Source: Cryomorphaceae bacterium (GTDB lineage: Bacteria > Bacteroidota > Bacteroidia > Flavobacteriales > ECT2AJA-044). Taken from it: a stretch of DNA of 64,000 nt. The stretch covers positions 496,001 through 560,000 of the forward strand of contig CP059070.1 of the NCBI GenBank assembly GCA_017798125.1, read 5' to 3'. The notes below the pieces were generated by a model. It was not told the DNA's origin and searched no databases. It saw only the letters and a list, made by a program, of their open reading frames with translations. This document shows positions 46,341 to 54,302 of this stretch, piece after piece; the stretch's first letter is position 1; each line of letters begins with the position of its first letter. The position numbers and the translations under genes are program-made.

Positions 46341-46364
46341 CTATAGATTTTTGGTTTTCTATAG
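46341..46364 (-). promoter_or_regulatory. Inverted repeat just upstream of the TonB receptor
   Basis: CTATAGA (46341-46347) and TCTATAG (46358-46364) are perfect 7-base arms separated by 10 bases, starting 5 bases before the receptor start codon. It may be an operator or an mRNA hairpin over the ribosome entry site. Confidence 0.45.
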
Positions 46365-46414
46365 CTAGGACACCTCAGCGCCCATTTACCCCTACGCTAC
46401 CCTAAAAAAGTTTT

Positions 46415-46431
46415 GGCCCTACGGGCCGATG
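46415..46431 (+). repeat. GATG-tailed hairpin element, copy 8 (GGCCC stem)
   Basis: GGCCC-TAC-GGGCC-GATG, identical to copies 5 and 10. On the minus strand it starts directly after the stop codon of the STN protein and is followed by AAAAC and TTTTTT, so it may also act as a terminator there. Confidence 0.85.
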
Positions 46432-48159
46432 CTAAAACCGCACCCCTACATTCCACCCCAACCAACCGCGGGTCACGATGCCCTCATCGTTGAATTCGTA
46501 CAGCGTGTTGCTGGGTACCTCCAGGTTCCCGTACTCGCCCGTTTCGGGGTTCAAATAATCCGTCACATAGGTATGCAGGACCGGGCCACCGTAAATGCTG
46601 AAGTGATCAAATATTTCAAAGCCCAAATTGATGTGAAAATCACCCATCCCATTAATGTTTCCGGACCACGCCGAATTCGTGGTCATGGCATTGGCCACCG
46701 CCTCAAAGTTGATGAAGGCCCAATCGGTGAAATGCCATTGACTTCCCAAACCGTAACCCACTGCCCATTGAGGCTGTTGTCCATTGAGTCGATATCCCAA
46801 TCGGAAGATGTTGTAGAGCGGCTTGGTCCCGGTGACAAAGCGGACACCTAATTGATCCCACTCATTGTATTGGATGTCCAGGGTGTGGATTCCATTGCGG
46901 ATAAAGGTGAAGAGACCGAATGCGGCACCTCCTTTCAAACTGTCCACGACGTTGACCAACCCCAACTGAAATCCTGAAAGATGATCGGCAACGTTCACTA
47001 GCCCAATTTGAGCTCCCTTGACTTCGCCATAACCTTGATTGACAATCCCGGCAATTTGAAGACCGTTCATTTCCTCGTAAGTCACGTTGGTGATGCCCGC
47101 AATTTGAAGCCCGGTAAAATCTTTACCAATGTTGGCGATCCCTCCCACTTGTACCGCCAGGGCGTGGTCAACGTTGTTGAAGATTCCTCCAACTTGTACC
47201 CCGCTCAGGCTGTCCGTCCAGTTGTAAATTCCGCCAATTTGAACACCCGTGGTACGGTTACCCACTACATTTCCAATCCCGCCAATTTGAGCCCCGTACA
47301 TATCGTATCGGTTGATGTTGAGAAGACCCCCGAGCTCAAATCCACGCGTTCCGCCCGTGTAACCCGCCAGAACATTGAAACTAAAGTTGTTGACGATCTC
47401 ACCACTCAGCCTTCCGTTCGTGCTCAAGCCTGGAACAAAGGAAACCTGTGCGGTTTTGATCTGGTCGAGCTCTACGTTCTTGATAAAGGACCAATCCACT
47501 GAAGGCCTAAACCAGCGAACCAGCTTCATGCTGTCTACCGGAGAGTAGGCGACCGCCTGAGCGCTGTCCGGTTCTAGAGTGATGTTGAGTGCGTTTAAGT
47601 CACGCGTATTCACCGCTATGACGGTATCTCGATAATTACGCTTGGAAATCGCCACCCAAACCGTGCTGTCCCGTGTTTCCACGTCCAAGGCGTAGGAACC
47701 GTCTGAAGTGGAAGCCGCAACACTTTTGAGCTCGTCCACCCGATAGATGGTTGCGCCGGTCAATGCCTGCCCTGTTTGGGCATCCAGCACCTGGCCTTCA
47801 ATGGTGAGTTGTGTTGCCACCGGTGAGGCCTCTGCTGGAACAATGACCACGAAGCTCCCGCGACGCAACACATCATAATCTCGACCGACCATATCTCGAA
47901 TCACCACACGAAGCCGCTCCTGATAGGCTGAATACGTGATGACCCGATCGACATCGACCATTGAAGGCGAATAGGAAAGACGAAAATCGGCTTCTTGACT
48001 CAGGTTGTCCAAGGCGTCTTCGAGAACGACGCTCTCATAGCGAACGCTGACGCGACGGTTCAATAGATCTTGGGCAGAGGCCGTCCAAGATGATCCCAAA
48101 ATCAGGGAAAGCAAAAGAATTACAAACTTGGGGCGCAGCCCGTTCCATCGATGATCCAT
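46432..48159 (-). CDS. STN-domain and carboxypeptidase-like envelope protein with 15-residue repeats
   Basis: A 575-residue exported protein. The signal peptide is followed by an STN domain (about residues 32-105; LNRRVSVRYESVVLEDALDNL), the signal-receiving fold of FecA and secretins, then a carboxypeptidase-like domain (about 115-195; GQVLDAQTGQALTGATIY). From about residue 285 to 420 there are at least eight repeats of about 15 residues (GVQIGGIYN, GVQVGGIFN, GLQIAGITN and similar), a solenoid-like pattern, then a beta-rich C-terminus ending WLGWNVGVRF. It replaces the usual STN-bearing TonB receptor in the ECF/FecR operon. The start overlaps the fecR end by 40 bases. Confidence 0.8.
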   Translation of the reverse strand: MDHRWNGLRPKFVILLLSLILGSSWTASAQDLLNRRVSVRYESVVLEDALDNLSQEADFRLSYSPSMVDVDRVITYSAYQERLRVVIRDMVGRDYDVLRRGSFVVIVPAEASPVATQLTIEGQVLDAQTGQALTGATIYRVDELKSVAASTSDGSYALDVETRDSTVWVAISKRNYRDTVIAVNTRDLNALNITLEPDSAQAVAYSPVDSMKLVRWFRPSVDWSFIKNVELDQIKTAQVSFVPGLSTNGRLSGEIVNNFSFNVLAGYTGGTRGFELGGLLNINRYDMYGAQIGGIGNVVGNRTTGVQIGGIYNWTDSLSGVQVGGIFNNVDHALAVQVGGIANIGKDFTGLQIAGITNVTYEEMNGLQIAGIVNQGYGEVKGAQIGLVNVADHLSGFQLGLVNVVDSLKGGAAFGLFTFIRNGIHTLDIQYNEWDQLGVRFVTGTKPLYNIFRLGYRLNGQQPQWAVGYGLGSQWHFTDWAFINFEAVANAMTTNSAWSGNINGMGDFHINLGFEIFDHFSIYGGPVLHTYVTDYLNPETGEYGNLEVPSNTLYEFNDEGIVTRGWLGWNVGVRF

Positions 48160-49151
48160 GTGCTCATTTCTTTACGCACCTCGAGATTCAGCGTAGCTGA
48201 TAGGACATCCACGATATCGTCGATCACTTGATCGTTGAAATTCGCGGTCAATCGGCAATTGGCCAGCTGAGGGTTCGCGAGGACGAGGTTTGATTGATAG
48301 TTGCGATTCAATGTCGCAACGACCTCATCCAGTGGTGTACGTCGAAAATCAAGTGAACGATTGCTCCAGAAGAATGCGTCCGGCTTTTGCTCCTGTGGGA
48401 GCATCACGCCTGTTCCGCGTTCGAATCGAACCGTTTCTCCGGCGCTCAAGCGCAGGGTGTCCTTCGCGGACATCACGGCTACAAGACCTTCAGAAACATC
48501 GACCCGAACAAACCCGGAATCCGGATACGCCTCAACGAGAAACTCGGTGCCGAGAACCTCTACCGTCACTTCGCCTGCCCAGACCGTAAACGGCCGTTCA
48601 ACATCCTTCGCTACGCTGAATTGAGCCGAGCCTTCCAAGGCGACAGCACGTTCTTTTCGTCCAAAATCATCTGCGACAAAAAGCGTGGTTTGCGGTTTCA
48701 AAGCAACTTTCGAGTCGTCCTTCAACTCTTCCTGAATCACCTGCTCCAGAGCGGCCACTTGGCCAGACCAGTCTCGATAATCGTCAGGCCGTGTTTGCAA
48801 GGCCTGACGGATGAACCAAAGGGCAACGAACAAGATGGCTACGGCGGCAGCAACACGCCACAGCGCCGGAACTTTCATAGGTCGTCTTTTCGGTTTTAAA
48901 TCGATTACCGGTGTTTCTCGATGCATTCGAGCGCTCATTCGCGCCCAGGCGACATCCACATCAGGAGTCCATTCACTGATTTTCGAAGCATCCCACACCT
49001 GCTGAATACGCTCATACTCCTTCGCGTTTTCGACGGAGTCTTCTACCCACGCCGCAACCTCACGGTCTTCGGCCGGGGAAGTCTCGCCGGCCAATTGCTT
49101 GACCACGAGTTCGTACATGCTATGTTCAGCTCCTTCGTGCGACATCTTCAC
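48120..49151 (-). CDS. FecR-family anti-sigma factor
   Basis: A 343-residue single-pass inner membrane protein that should hold the adjacent ECF sigma factor inactive and respond to a periplasmic partner. The N-terminal cytoplasmic part (about 1-90) has the zinc-free anti-sigma helices, one hydrophobic segment lies at about 93-115 (WRVAAAVAILFVALWFI), and the periplasmic part holds the FecR domain (about 130-235; VALEGSAQFSVAKD and VEVLGTEFLVEAY) followed by a DUF4974-type STN-like C-terminal domain (about 270-335). It starts on the base after the sigma stop and overlaps the STN gene at its end. Confidence 0.92.
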   Translation of the reverse strand: MKMSHEGAEHSMYELVVKQLAGETSPAEDREVAAWVEDSVENAKEYERIQQVWDASKISEWTPDVDVAWARMSARMHRETPVIDLKPKRRPMKVPALWRVAAAVAILFVALWFIRQALQTRPDDYRDWSGQVAALEQVIQEELKDDSKVALKPQTTLFVADDFGRKERAVALEGSAQFSVAKDVERPFTVWAGEVTVEVLGTEFLVEAYPDSGFVRVDVSEGLVAVMSAKDTLRLSAGETVRFERGTGVMLPQEQKPDAFFWSNRSLDFRRTPLDEVVATLNRNYQSNLVLANPQLANCRLTANFNDQVIDDIVDVLSATLNLEVRKEMSTWIIDGTGCAPSL

Positions 49152-49763
49152 TTATAAGACAACCCAGTGAATATTTACCCCTATCTCCACAATCAAATAA
49201 ATGACCCCTGCTGCGCCGACCACAATAAGCGGCATGTAATCGCTGAGCTCCTCGCGAAGCAAGCGCAGCGCTTTACCCATTTGATTCTCAACGGTTTTGA
49301 CTGAAATACCCAGCTCGTCTGCAATCTGTTGATACTTCAAACCAGCAAATCGGCTGAGCTCAAAAATTTCTCGACATTTCTCGGGAAGGCGACCAATGGC
49401 GTCATTGATCCGTTGCTCCAGTTCCCACAGTTCAGATTCATTTTCCGAAACGCCCGAAGCGCCCGATTGCCCCTCAGCATAGGCCGTTCTCACCTTTAAG
49501 TGCTTGATGTGGTTTAGGCAGGCATTGCGAACACTCTGATACAAATAGGGGCGCATTGCGGTCCGCAACTCCAAGGTCGAAGCCGATTGCCAGAACTTGA
49601 AAAAAACATCCTGAACCAAGTCCTCACTTTGCTGTGGATCCAACGTATAGCGATGCGCAAAGCGGCACAAGTCCGAATAGTAGGCGCGGAACACCTCCTC
49701 AAAGGCAGATTCATCTCCGGCTTGTATGCGCGGCCAAAGATCCGGAAGGGAGGCAGTGGACAT
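49152..49763 (-). CDS. ECF RNA polymerase sigma factor
   Basis: A 203-residue ECF sigma-70 factor of the Bacteroidota FecI-like type. Region 2 (about residues 20-85, with SEDLVQDVFFKFW) and region 4 (about 120-175, with GLKYQQIADELGISVKTVEN) are clear. It has an unusual hydrophobic tail after region 4 (about residues 178-200, PLIVVGAAGVIYLIVEIGVN), which could be a membrane segment. First gene of the sigma-FecR-STN operon. Confidence 0.93.
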   Translation of the reverse strand: MSTASLPDLWPRIQAGDESAFEEVFRAYYSDLCRFAHRYTLDPQQSEDLVQDVFFKFWQSASTLELRTAMRPYLYQSVRNACLNHIKHLKVRTAYAEGQSGASGVSENESELWELEQRINDAIGRLPEKCREIFELSRFAGLKYQQIADELGISVKTVENQMGKALRLLREELSDYMPLIVVGAAGVIYLIVEIGVNIHWVVL

Positions 49764-49768
49764 GGGGC

Positions 49769-49797
49769 CAAATTAGTTAATTCTTACCTTGACCAAA
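49769..49797 (-). promoter_or_regulatory. Candidate promoter of the ECF sigma operon
   Basis: On the minus strand TTTG (-33, 49794-49797) is followed after 18 bases by TAATTTG (49769-49775), one base shorter than TAnnTTTG, then CCCC and the start codon 5 bases on. This suggests a very short or absent leader. Confidence 0.4.
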
Positions 49798-49812
49798 CCT
49801 TAACCGTGAACC

Positions 49813-51156
49813 ATGAAAAGACTTTTACTCCTGTTGGCCGTAGCGGGGACACTCTCGGCCTCGGCTCAAACCGGCATCGCCTGCGATGGGGTGGACGATG
49901 TGATGTCCGTCCCCAACGCCTCCAGCCATTTTGTCAACCAGAACATCTCCATGGCCTTCTGGGTCTACCCGACCAATCCCAGTCCTGGTTTTCCTGATTT
50001 TGACGGATTCGCCGGCTTCCGAACCGAAACCAGCTTCGACTTCTACTTACTTCAACTCTCCGCCTCGAATGTCGAATGTCGCTTTCGAAACAACTTGGGA
50101 ACCGCCTTTGACATCGTATTCACCGGACTCCAAATGAACGCCTGGAACCACTTTGTCTTCACCTATAATGGAACGCAAACCGAGGTCTTTCACAATGGTG
50201 TGAGTGTCGGAACCACTCCCGCGAATGGAAGCATCAGCAACGGGAATGTCGCATTTGAGGTCGGTAAGACTCAGTTCGGACCTCCCTTCTGGACCGTAGG
50301 TCGATTTGATGACGCAGCTTTGTGGACTCGAGCGCTCACGGCCACAGAAGTGGCCACGCTGTACAGCTCGTGCTCAGTCGACATCAACTCCCCAGACTTG
50401 ACCATGCTTTTTGAATTCGAAGACGGTGTGGCGGGCGGAACCAATACGGGAGTGACCACGGCCACAGACAGCAAAGGGACGCAGAATGGAACCTACTCAG
50501 GCTTCCAAATGAGCGGAACCAGTTCCAACTTTGTTACTGGAAACGGTGCCACCTTTGCCTCAGACACCGTGAGTGCTTGCTTCACCTATACCACGGCGGG
50601 TGGTCAAACCTATACCACCTCGGGAGTTTACACCGACAGTCTGACTTCTTCGGCGGGATGCGACAGTATCGTATCCTTGGACTTGACCATCATCGACTTT
50701 GATTTGAGTATCAATCAAGCAGGAAGCACCTTATCCGCTGCCCACTCGGGCGCATTGCTTTACCAGTGGATTGACTGTAGCGATGGTCAAGTCATCGGTA
50801 CCAGTCAGTCGTACACGGCTACTGCGAATGGGGATTATGCCTGCGTGATTACGGACGATGGCTGCCAAGATACCAGCGCTTGTGTTTCGATAACGAATAT
50901 CGGTTTGGATGAGGGCCTCACGGCCCGATGGTCCATCTCCCCCAATCCATCTCACGGCAGCGCTCAGCTCAGCTTCGGCGGCACTGTAGCTCAGGCTCAG
51001 ATACGCATCGTTGACCTTCAGGGCCGCGTGGTCTTTGAAACCGCCAACTGGTCCGGAGAGGAATTGAATCTGCCGCGGAAACTTCCTGCGGGGGTTTATG
51101 TAGTGGACGTTCAGGTTCCATCGGCCCGTAGGGCCATTCGATGGATCGTGGAATAA
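49813..51156 (+). CDS. LamG-domain secreted protein with T9SS domain
   Basis: A 447-residue extracellular protein: signal peptide (cleavage near residue 19), a LamG/concanavalin-like domain (about residues 20-190; MSVPNASSHFVNQNISMAFWVYP, WNHFVFTYNG, GRFDDAALWTRALTATEVATLY), Ser/Thr-rich linkers with CFTYTTAGGQTYTTSGVYTD, an Ig-like segment, and a C-terminal type IX sorting domain (SISPNPSHGSAQLSF to RWIVE). The role may be sugar or surface binding; nothing catalytic is seen. Two hairpin elements (copies 9 and 10) lie in the last 250 bases. Confidence 0.82.
   Translation: MKRLLLLLAVAGTLSASAQTGIACDGVDDVMSVPNASSHFVNQNISMAFWVYPTNPSPGFPDFDGFAGFRTETSFDFYLLQLSASNVECRFRNNLGTAFDIVFTGLQMNAWNHFVFTYNGTQTEVFHNGVSVGTTPANGSISNGNVAFEVGKTQFGPPFWTVGRFDDAALWTRALTATEVATLYSSCSVDINSPDLTMLFEFEDGVAGGTNTGVTTATDSKGTQNGTYSGFQMSGTSSNFVTGNGATFASDTVSACFTYTTAGGQTYTTSGVYTDSLTSSAGCDSIVSLDLTIIDFDLSINQAGSTLSAAHSGALLYQWIDCSDGQVIGTSQSYTATANGDYACVITDDGCQDTSACVSITNIGLDEGLTARWSISPNPSHGSAQLSFGGTVAQAQIRIVDLQGRVVFETANWSGEELNLPRKLPAGVYVVDVQVPSARRAIRWIVE
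50913..50930 (+). repeat. GATG-tailed hairpin element, copy 9 (GGGCC stem, TCAC loop)
   Basis: GGGCC-TCAC-GGCCC-GATG, sense orientation inside the LamG protein gene, encoding LTARW. The loop has four bases. Confidence 0.7.
51119..51135 (-). repeat. GATG-tailed hairpin element, copy 10 (GGCCC stem)
   Basis: The minus strand reads GGCCC-TAC-GGGCC-GATG, identical to the intergenic copies 5 and 8, but here within the last codons of the LamG protein gene (encoding SARRAI), 21 bases before its stop. Confidence 0.85.
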
Positions 51157-51157
51157 C

Positions 51158-51934
51158 TTAGAAACGATAGAACAGCGCGATTTCCCCTAAAGCGTGGAAT
51201 CGCGTCCGATCACTGTAGTAGTAATACTGCTGAGAATCGGGATCATCATAATTCAAATCCATCAAGAATCCGAGGGCTAGATTGAAGTTGAGGCCGAGTC
51301 GGTCATTGAAGTTGAGCTTCATTCCATTGGTGACATATCCGCCGAGGAAATTGTGGTTGTCGTAATACGACTCGTAAATCCACGACTGGGTTGGCTCGTC
51401 AAAATAATCGGCATAAACGTAGGTTTCGCGCAGTGAATAGTGGATCATCGCACCAGTGTAGTACGCCACTTTTCTTTGGCCAAAAGGGTAGACGTTAAAG
51501 CCTAAGCCGGCCCCAAAGACGTTAGGATCTTCCAGGTAGCTGTTGTCCTGAGCAAAACCGACGCGGATGGGAAGGTACAGAGATACCGTTCCCTCTTCGT
51601 CCAACAAGCGCTCATAGCTAAAAGCAAAATTGAGCGTAACCAGATCGAAGTAGTTATACCCGATCAAGTTCCGATCGGTAATTTCCATTACGGCCTTGGT
51701 GCTCCCAAACTGCTCTACCATTCCGTTCTCGTATTCAATGACCGCAACAGATTTACGACTCTTGGAATAGAGGGGCCCGGCTACCTGTCCGTAGCGGCGA
51801 TAGCGGATTTCATCATCGGAAATGGACTCCAATACAACTTCGATTCGGGTACCGTCTTTGAGGACCAAGATGTCCTGAGCAAAGGCTCCAAAGGCGACGA
51901 AAACCAAGACAAGGAGGACAGTGGTTTTTTTCAT
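51158..51934 (-). CDS. Exported protein, probable outer membrane beta-barrel
   Basis: A 258-residue protein with a signal peptide (MKKTTVLLVLVFVAFGAFAQ). After it comes a short beta domain (ILVLKDGTRIEVVLESISDDEIRYRRY, about residues 22-75) often found at the N-terminus of Bacteroidota proteins of unknown function, then an aromatic strand-rich region ending GEIALFYRF, as in barrels. The ATG at 51934 is chosen over one two codons earlier. It converges on the LamG gene with one base between the stops. No specific role can be given. Confidence 0.75.
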   Translation of the reverse strand: MKKTTVLLVLVFVAFGAFAQDILVLKDGTRIEVVLESISDDEIRYRRYGQVAGPLYSKSRKSVAVIEYENGMVEQFGSTKAVMEITDRNLIGYNYFDLVTLNFAFSYERLLDEEGTVSLYLPIRVGFAQDNSYLEDPNVFGAGLGFNVYPFGQRKVAYYTGAMIHYSLRETYVYADYFDEPTQSWIYESYYDNHNFLGGYVTNGMKLNFNDRLGLNFNLALGFLMDLNYDDPDSQQYYYYSDRTRFHALGEIALFYRF

Positions 51935-51984
51935 GACCAAATAGGTAAAAGGTTTTGCGGGCGAAAGGTACTAAATTAGCCCCC

Positions 51985-52716
51985 GTGAGAACGATTATCG
52001 TCATCCCCGCTCGTTATGAAAGTACGCGCTTTCCGGGCAAACCGTTGGCTGAAGTATTGGGAATTCCCATGATCCTACGGGTCGTGTCCCAAGCACAGAA
52101 GGTCGTTGGCGAAGTTCTGGTGGCTACAGACGACGCGCGCATTGAAAGCGCAGTCCGAGAAGCTGGCGGTGAGGTGGTTATGACGGCATCCCATCACCCG
52201 AGCGGAACCGACCGCATTGGCGAAGCTGTTTCGGGCCTTGGATTGGACGAGAATGATGTCGTGATCAACGTTCAAGGTGATGAGCCCTTCATCGCTCCCG
52301 AACAAATCAAGGCAGTTCACCAACTCTTCGAAGACGAAGCGGTGAGCATCGGAACCCTGGTCCGACGAATTGACGATCCGCAGGTCCTGAGCAATCCGAA
52401 CACCCCAAAAGTGGCCCGCGCGCTGAATGGAGAAGCGCTCTACTTTAGCCGCTCGGCTATTCCACACGATCGCGATGGTGCCGGTCAGGTGAGGCATTGG
52501 CAGCACATCGGCCTCTATGCCTATCGCTTTGGTGTTTTGAAAAATCTGGTAGCTTTGCCGCCCTCGCCTTTGGAGCAGGCTGAACGCCTGGAACAATTGC
52601 GATGGTTGGAGCATGGATACCGCATACACTGTGCGGAAACCGCTTCAGAAACTTGGGCGATTGACACCCCGGAGGACCTCGCTCGAGTCGAGGCCCATTT
52701 TGCTGGAAAAGCTTAA
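51985..52716 (+). CDS. kdsB: 3-deoxy-manno-octulosonate cytidylyltransferase
   Basis: KdsB activates Kdo as CMP-Kdo for lipopolysaccharide core synthesis. The 243-residue protein starts at GTG 51985 (RTIIVIPARYESTRFPGKPL), where homology begins; an upstream TTG at 51955 adds unrelated residues over the promoter. Motifs VATDD, HPSGTDRIGE, VINVQGDEPF, YFSRSAIP and HIGLYAYR are all present. A TAAATTAG element ends only 5 bases before the GTG. It is followed 11 bases later by the SPOR gene. Confidence 0.95.
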   Translation: MRTIIVIPARYESTRFPGKPLAEVLGIPMILRVVSQAQKVVGEVLVATDDARIESAVREAGGEVVMTASHHPSGTDRIGEAVSGLGLDENDVVINVQGDEPFIAPEQIKAVHQLFEDEAVSIGTLVRRIDDPQVLSNPNTPKVARALNGEALYFSRSAIPHDRDGAGQVRHWQHIGLYAYRFGVLKNLVALPPSPLEQAERLEQLRWLEHGYRIHCAETASETWAIDTPEDLARVEAHFAGKA

Positions 52717-52727
52717 TTTAGTCCTTT

Positions 52728-53732
52728 ATGCTGCTGGAAGACTACGTTGGAAAATTACTGTACCGTCACGACTGCGTGATCGTCCCGGAATGGGGTGGAT
52801 TAGTCAGTGCGTACAAACCAGCGTCGATCCATCCTGTTACGCACATCATGAATCCGCCTTCGAAGGCCTTGTCCTTTAACCAAGCGCTGACCAACAACGA
52901 TGGCCTTCTGGCCAACGAATGGGCCGCTGGAGAGGAGTGTTCCTACGAAGAAGCGGTGCAGCAAATTGGATCTGCCGTTCGAGAAATGCGCGCAAATCTT
53001 GAGCACCATCGGGCAATCGATTGGGAGCACATTGGCGTATTTCAGTTGGGCGCTGAAGATCAAATCGTCTTCAAGGCGCACCACGAAGTCAATTATTTAA
53101 GCGATGCCTTTGGATTGAGTGTCCTGCGTTCACCCGCCATACAGCGAGAAGAGCGTAAGGTCATCACCATGGATACGCGTGACTCTGTTTTACCCGAGGC
53201 CGCGGCAAAATCATCCCGCCGAGGGTGGTGGAGAGCGGCCGCCGTTTTAGTTCCCCTGATTGGATTGACGGCCATTAGCTATTGGCAACGAGATGCGGTG
53301 AGCAGCGGTGTTCATGCCGGAATCTTGAACTTTACTGCCACTGGTCCGGAACTGTATCAGCCTCGTGAAGAAATGACCCGTTGGGAGCCTTTGAAAACCG
53401 CAGATGTGGAAGATTGGTGGGCCATCGCACACGAAAATGCAAAACCCGTGGTTGAAGTACCGGTAAGCACCGATGTGGCGGAAGCCGAGGCTCAACCCGT
53501 GGCAAGTGGCGTCTACCACGTCATTGCTGGCTGTTTCAGCAACGAATCCAATGCAGACAAACTACTCGCTCAGCTGCGTGGAGAGGGGCTTCCTGCTCGC
53601 AGAATTGGACAGACCGCCAAAGGGCTTCACATTGTGACTTATGCGAGTTACGCATCGCGCCGTGAGGCGCTCCAAGGCCTGGCACAGATCAAGCGCGAAC
53701 ACAGCGCTGAGGCTTGGCTCCTGAAAAAATAG
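52728..53732 (+). CDS. SPOR-domain protein with HU-CCDC81-type N-terminal domains
   Basis: A 334-residue inner membrane protein. The N-terminal cytoplasmic part (about residues 1-135) fits the paired HU-like CCDC81 bacterial domains (MLLEDYVGKLLYRHDCVIVPEWGGLVSAYKPA is the typical start), then one transmembrane segment (about 168-186), a linker, and a C-terminal SPOR domain (about 262-333; YHVIAGCFSNESNADKLLAQL) that binds denuded peptidoglycan at the division septum. This architecture is common and largely uncharacterised in Bacteroidota. It lies 11 bases after kdsB. Hairpin element copy 11 is near the 3' end. Confidence 0.85.
   Translation: MLLEDYVGKLLYRHDCVIVPEWGGLVSAYKPASIHPVTHIMNPPSKALSFNQALTNNDGLLANEWAAGEECSYEEAVQQIGSAVREMRANLEHHRAIDWEHIGVFQLGAEDQIVFKAHHEVNYLSDAFGLSVLRSPAIQREERKVITMDTRDSVLPEAAAKSSRRGWWRAAAVLVPLIGLTAISYWQRDAVSSGVHAGILNFTATGPELYQPREEMTRWEPLKTADVEDWWAIAHENAKPVVEVPVSTDVAEAEAQPVASGVYHVIAGCFSNESNADKLLAQLRGEGLPARRIGQTAKGLHIVTYASYASRREALQGLAQIKREHSAEAWLLKK
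53653..53670 (-). repeat. GATG-tailed hairpin element, copy 11 (GCGCC stem, TCAC loop)
   Basis: The minus strand reads GCGCC-TCAC-GGCGC-GATG. Antisense near the 3' end of the SPOR gene, encoding ASRREAL. Confidence 0.75.
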
Positions 53733-53743
53733 CCGTACTTTTG
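53714..53743 (+). promoter_or_regulatory. Promoter of the thioesterase gene
   Basis: TTG (53714-53716), 19 bases, then TACTTTTG (53736-53743): exact -33/-7 elements at ideal spacing, 34 bases upstream of the start. A small hairpin (GGCGC/GCGCC, 53747-53762) follows at the probable transcript start. Confidence 0.72.
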
Positions 53744-53777
53744 CAGGGCGCAAATGAGCGCCTGAAACACACGCATT

Positions 53778-54302
53778 ATGAAGGCTAGAACTCCGCAAGA
53801 TTCTCTTGCCATACTCACGGAAATTGTACTGCCAAACGACACGAATAACCTCAACAATTTGATGGGGGGACGCCTGTTGCATTGGATGGACATTGCCTGT
53901 GCTATCTCTGCGCATCGCCACTGCAAGCGCATCGTGGTAACGGCGTCGGTGAACAACGTCTCGTTCAACCACGCCATCCCTCAGGGCGCCATCGTGACCC
54001 TAGAGGCCAAGGTGAGCCGTGCCTTTAGTTCTTCTATGGAAGTCTTTTGCGACGTTTGGGTCGAGGACAACAACAATCCCGATACCAAGACCAAGGCGAA
54101 TGAGGCCATCTACACGTTTGTGGCGGTGGACCAATTGGGGAACCCGATTCAGGTGCCTGCTTTGGATCCTCAAACAGATCTCGAAAAGGAGCGATTTGAC
54201 GGAGCACTGCGCCGTCGCCAGTTGAGTTTGATTCTATCCGGAAAGATGAATCCGGATGATGCTACAGAGCTCAAGGCGCTTTTTGCACCGGAGGCTGATT
54301 GA
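53778..54302 (+). CDS. Acyl-CoA thioesterase (hotdog fold, YciA/BACH-like)
   Basis: A 174-residue cytoplasmic single-hotdog thioesterase that hydrolyses acyl-CoAs. The conserved ILPNDTNNLNNLMGGRLLHWMD segment holds the Asn/Asp and Gly residues of the active site, and VTASVNNVSFNHAIPQGAIVTLEAKV matches the ACOT family core. It probably acts on medium or long acyl-CoA; chain preference is not visible. It has its own promoter. The 3' end overlaps the convergent GT9 gene by 32 bases. Confidence 0.9.
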   Translation: MKARTPQDSLAILTEIVLPNDTNNLNNLMGGRLLHWMDIACAISAHRHCKRIVVTASVNNVSFNHAIPQGAIVTLEAKVSRAFSSSMEVFCDVWVEDNNNPDTKTKANEAIYTFVAVDQLGNPIQVPALDPQTDLEKERFDGALRRRQLSLILSGKMNPDDATELKALFAPEAD

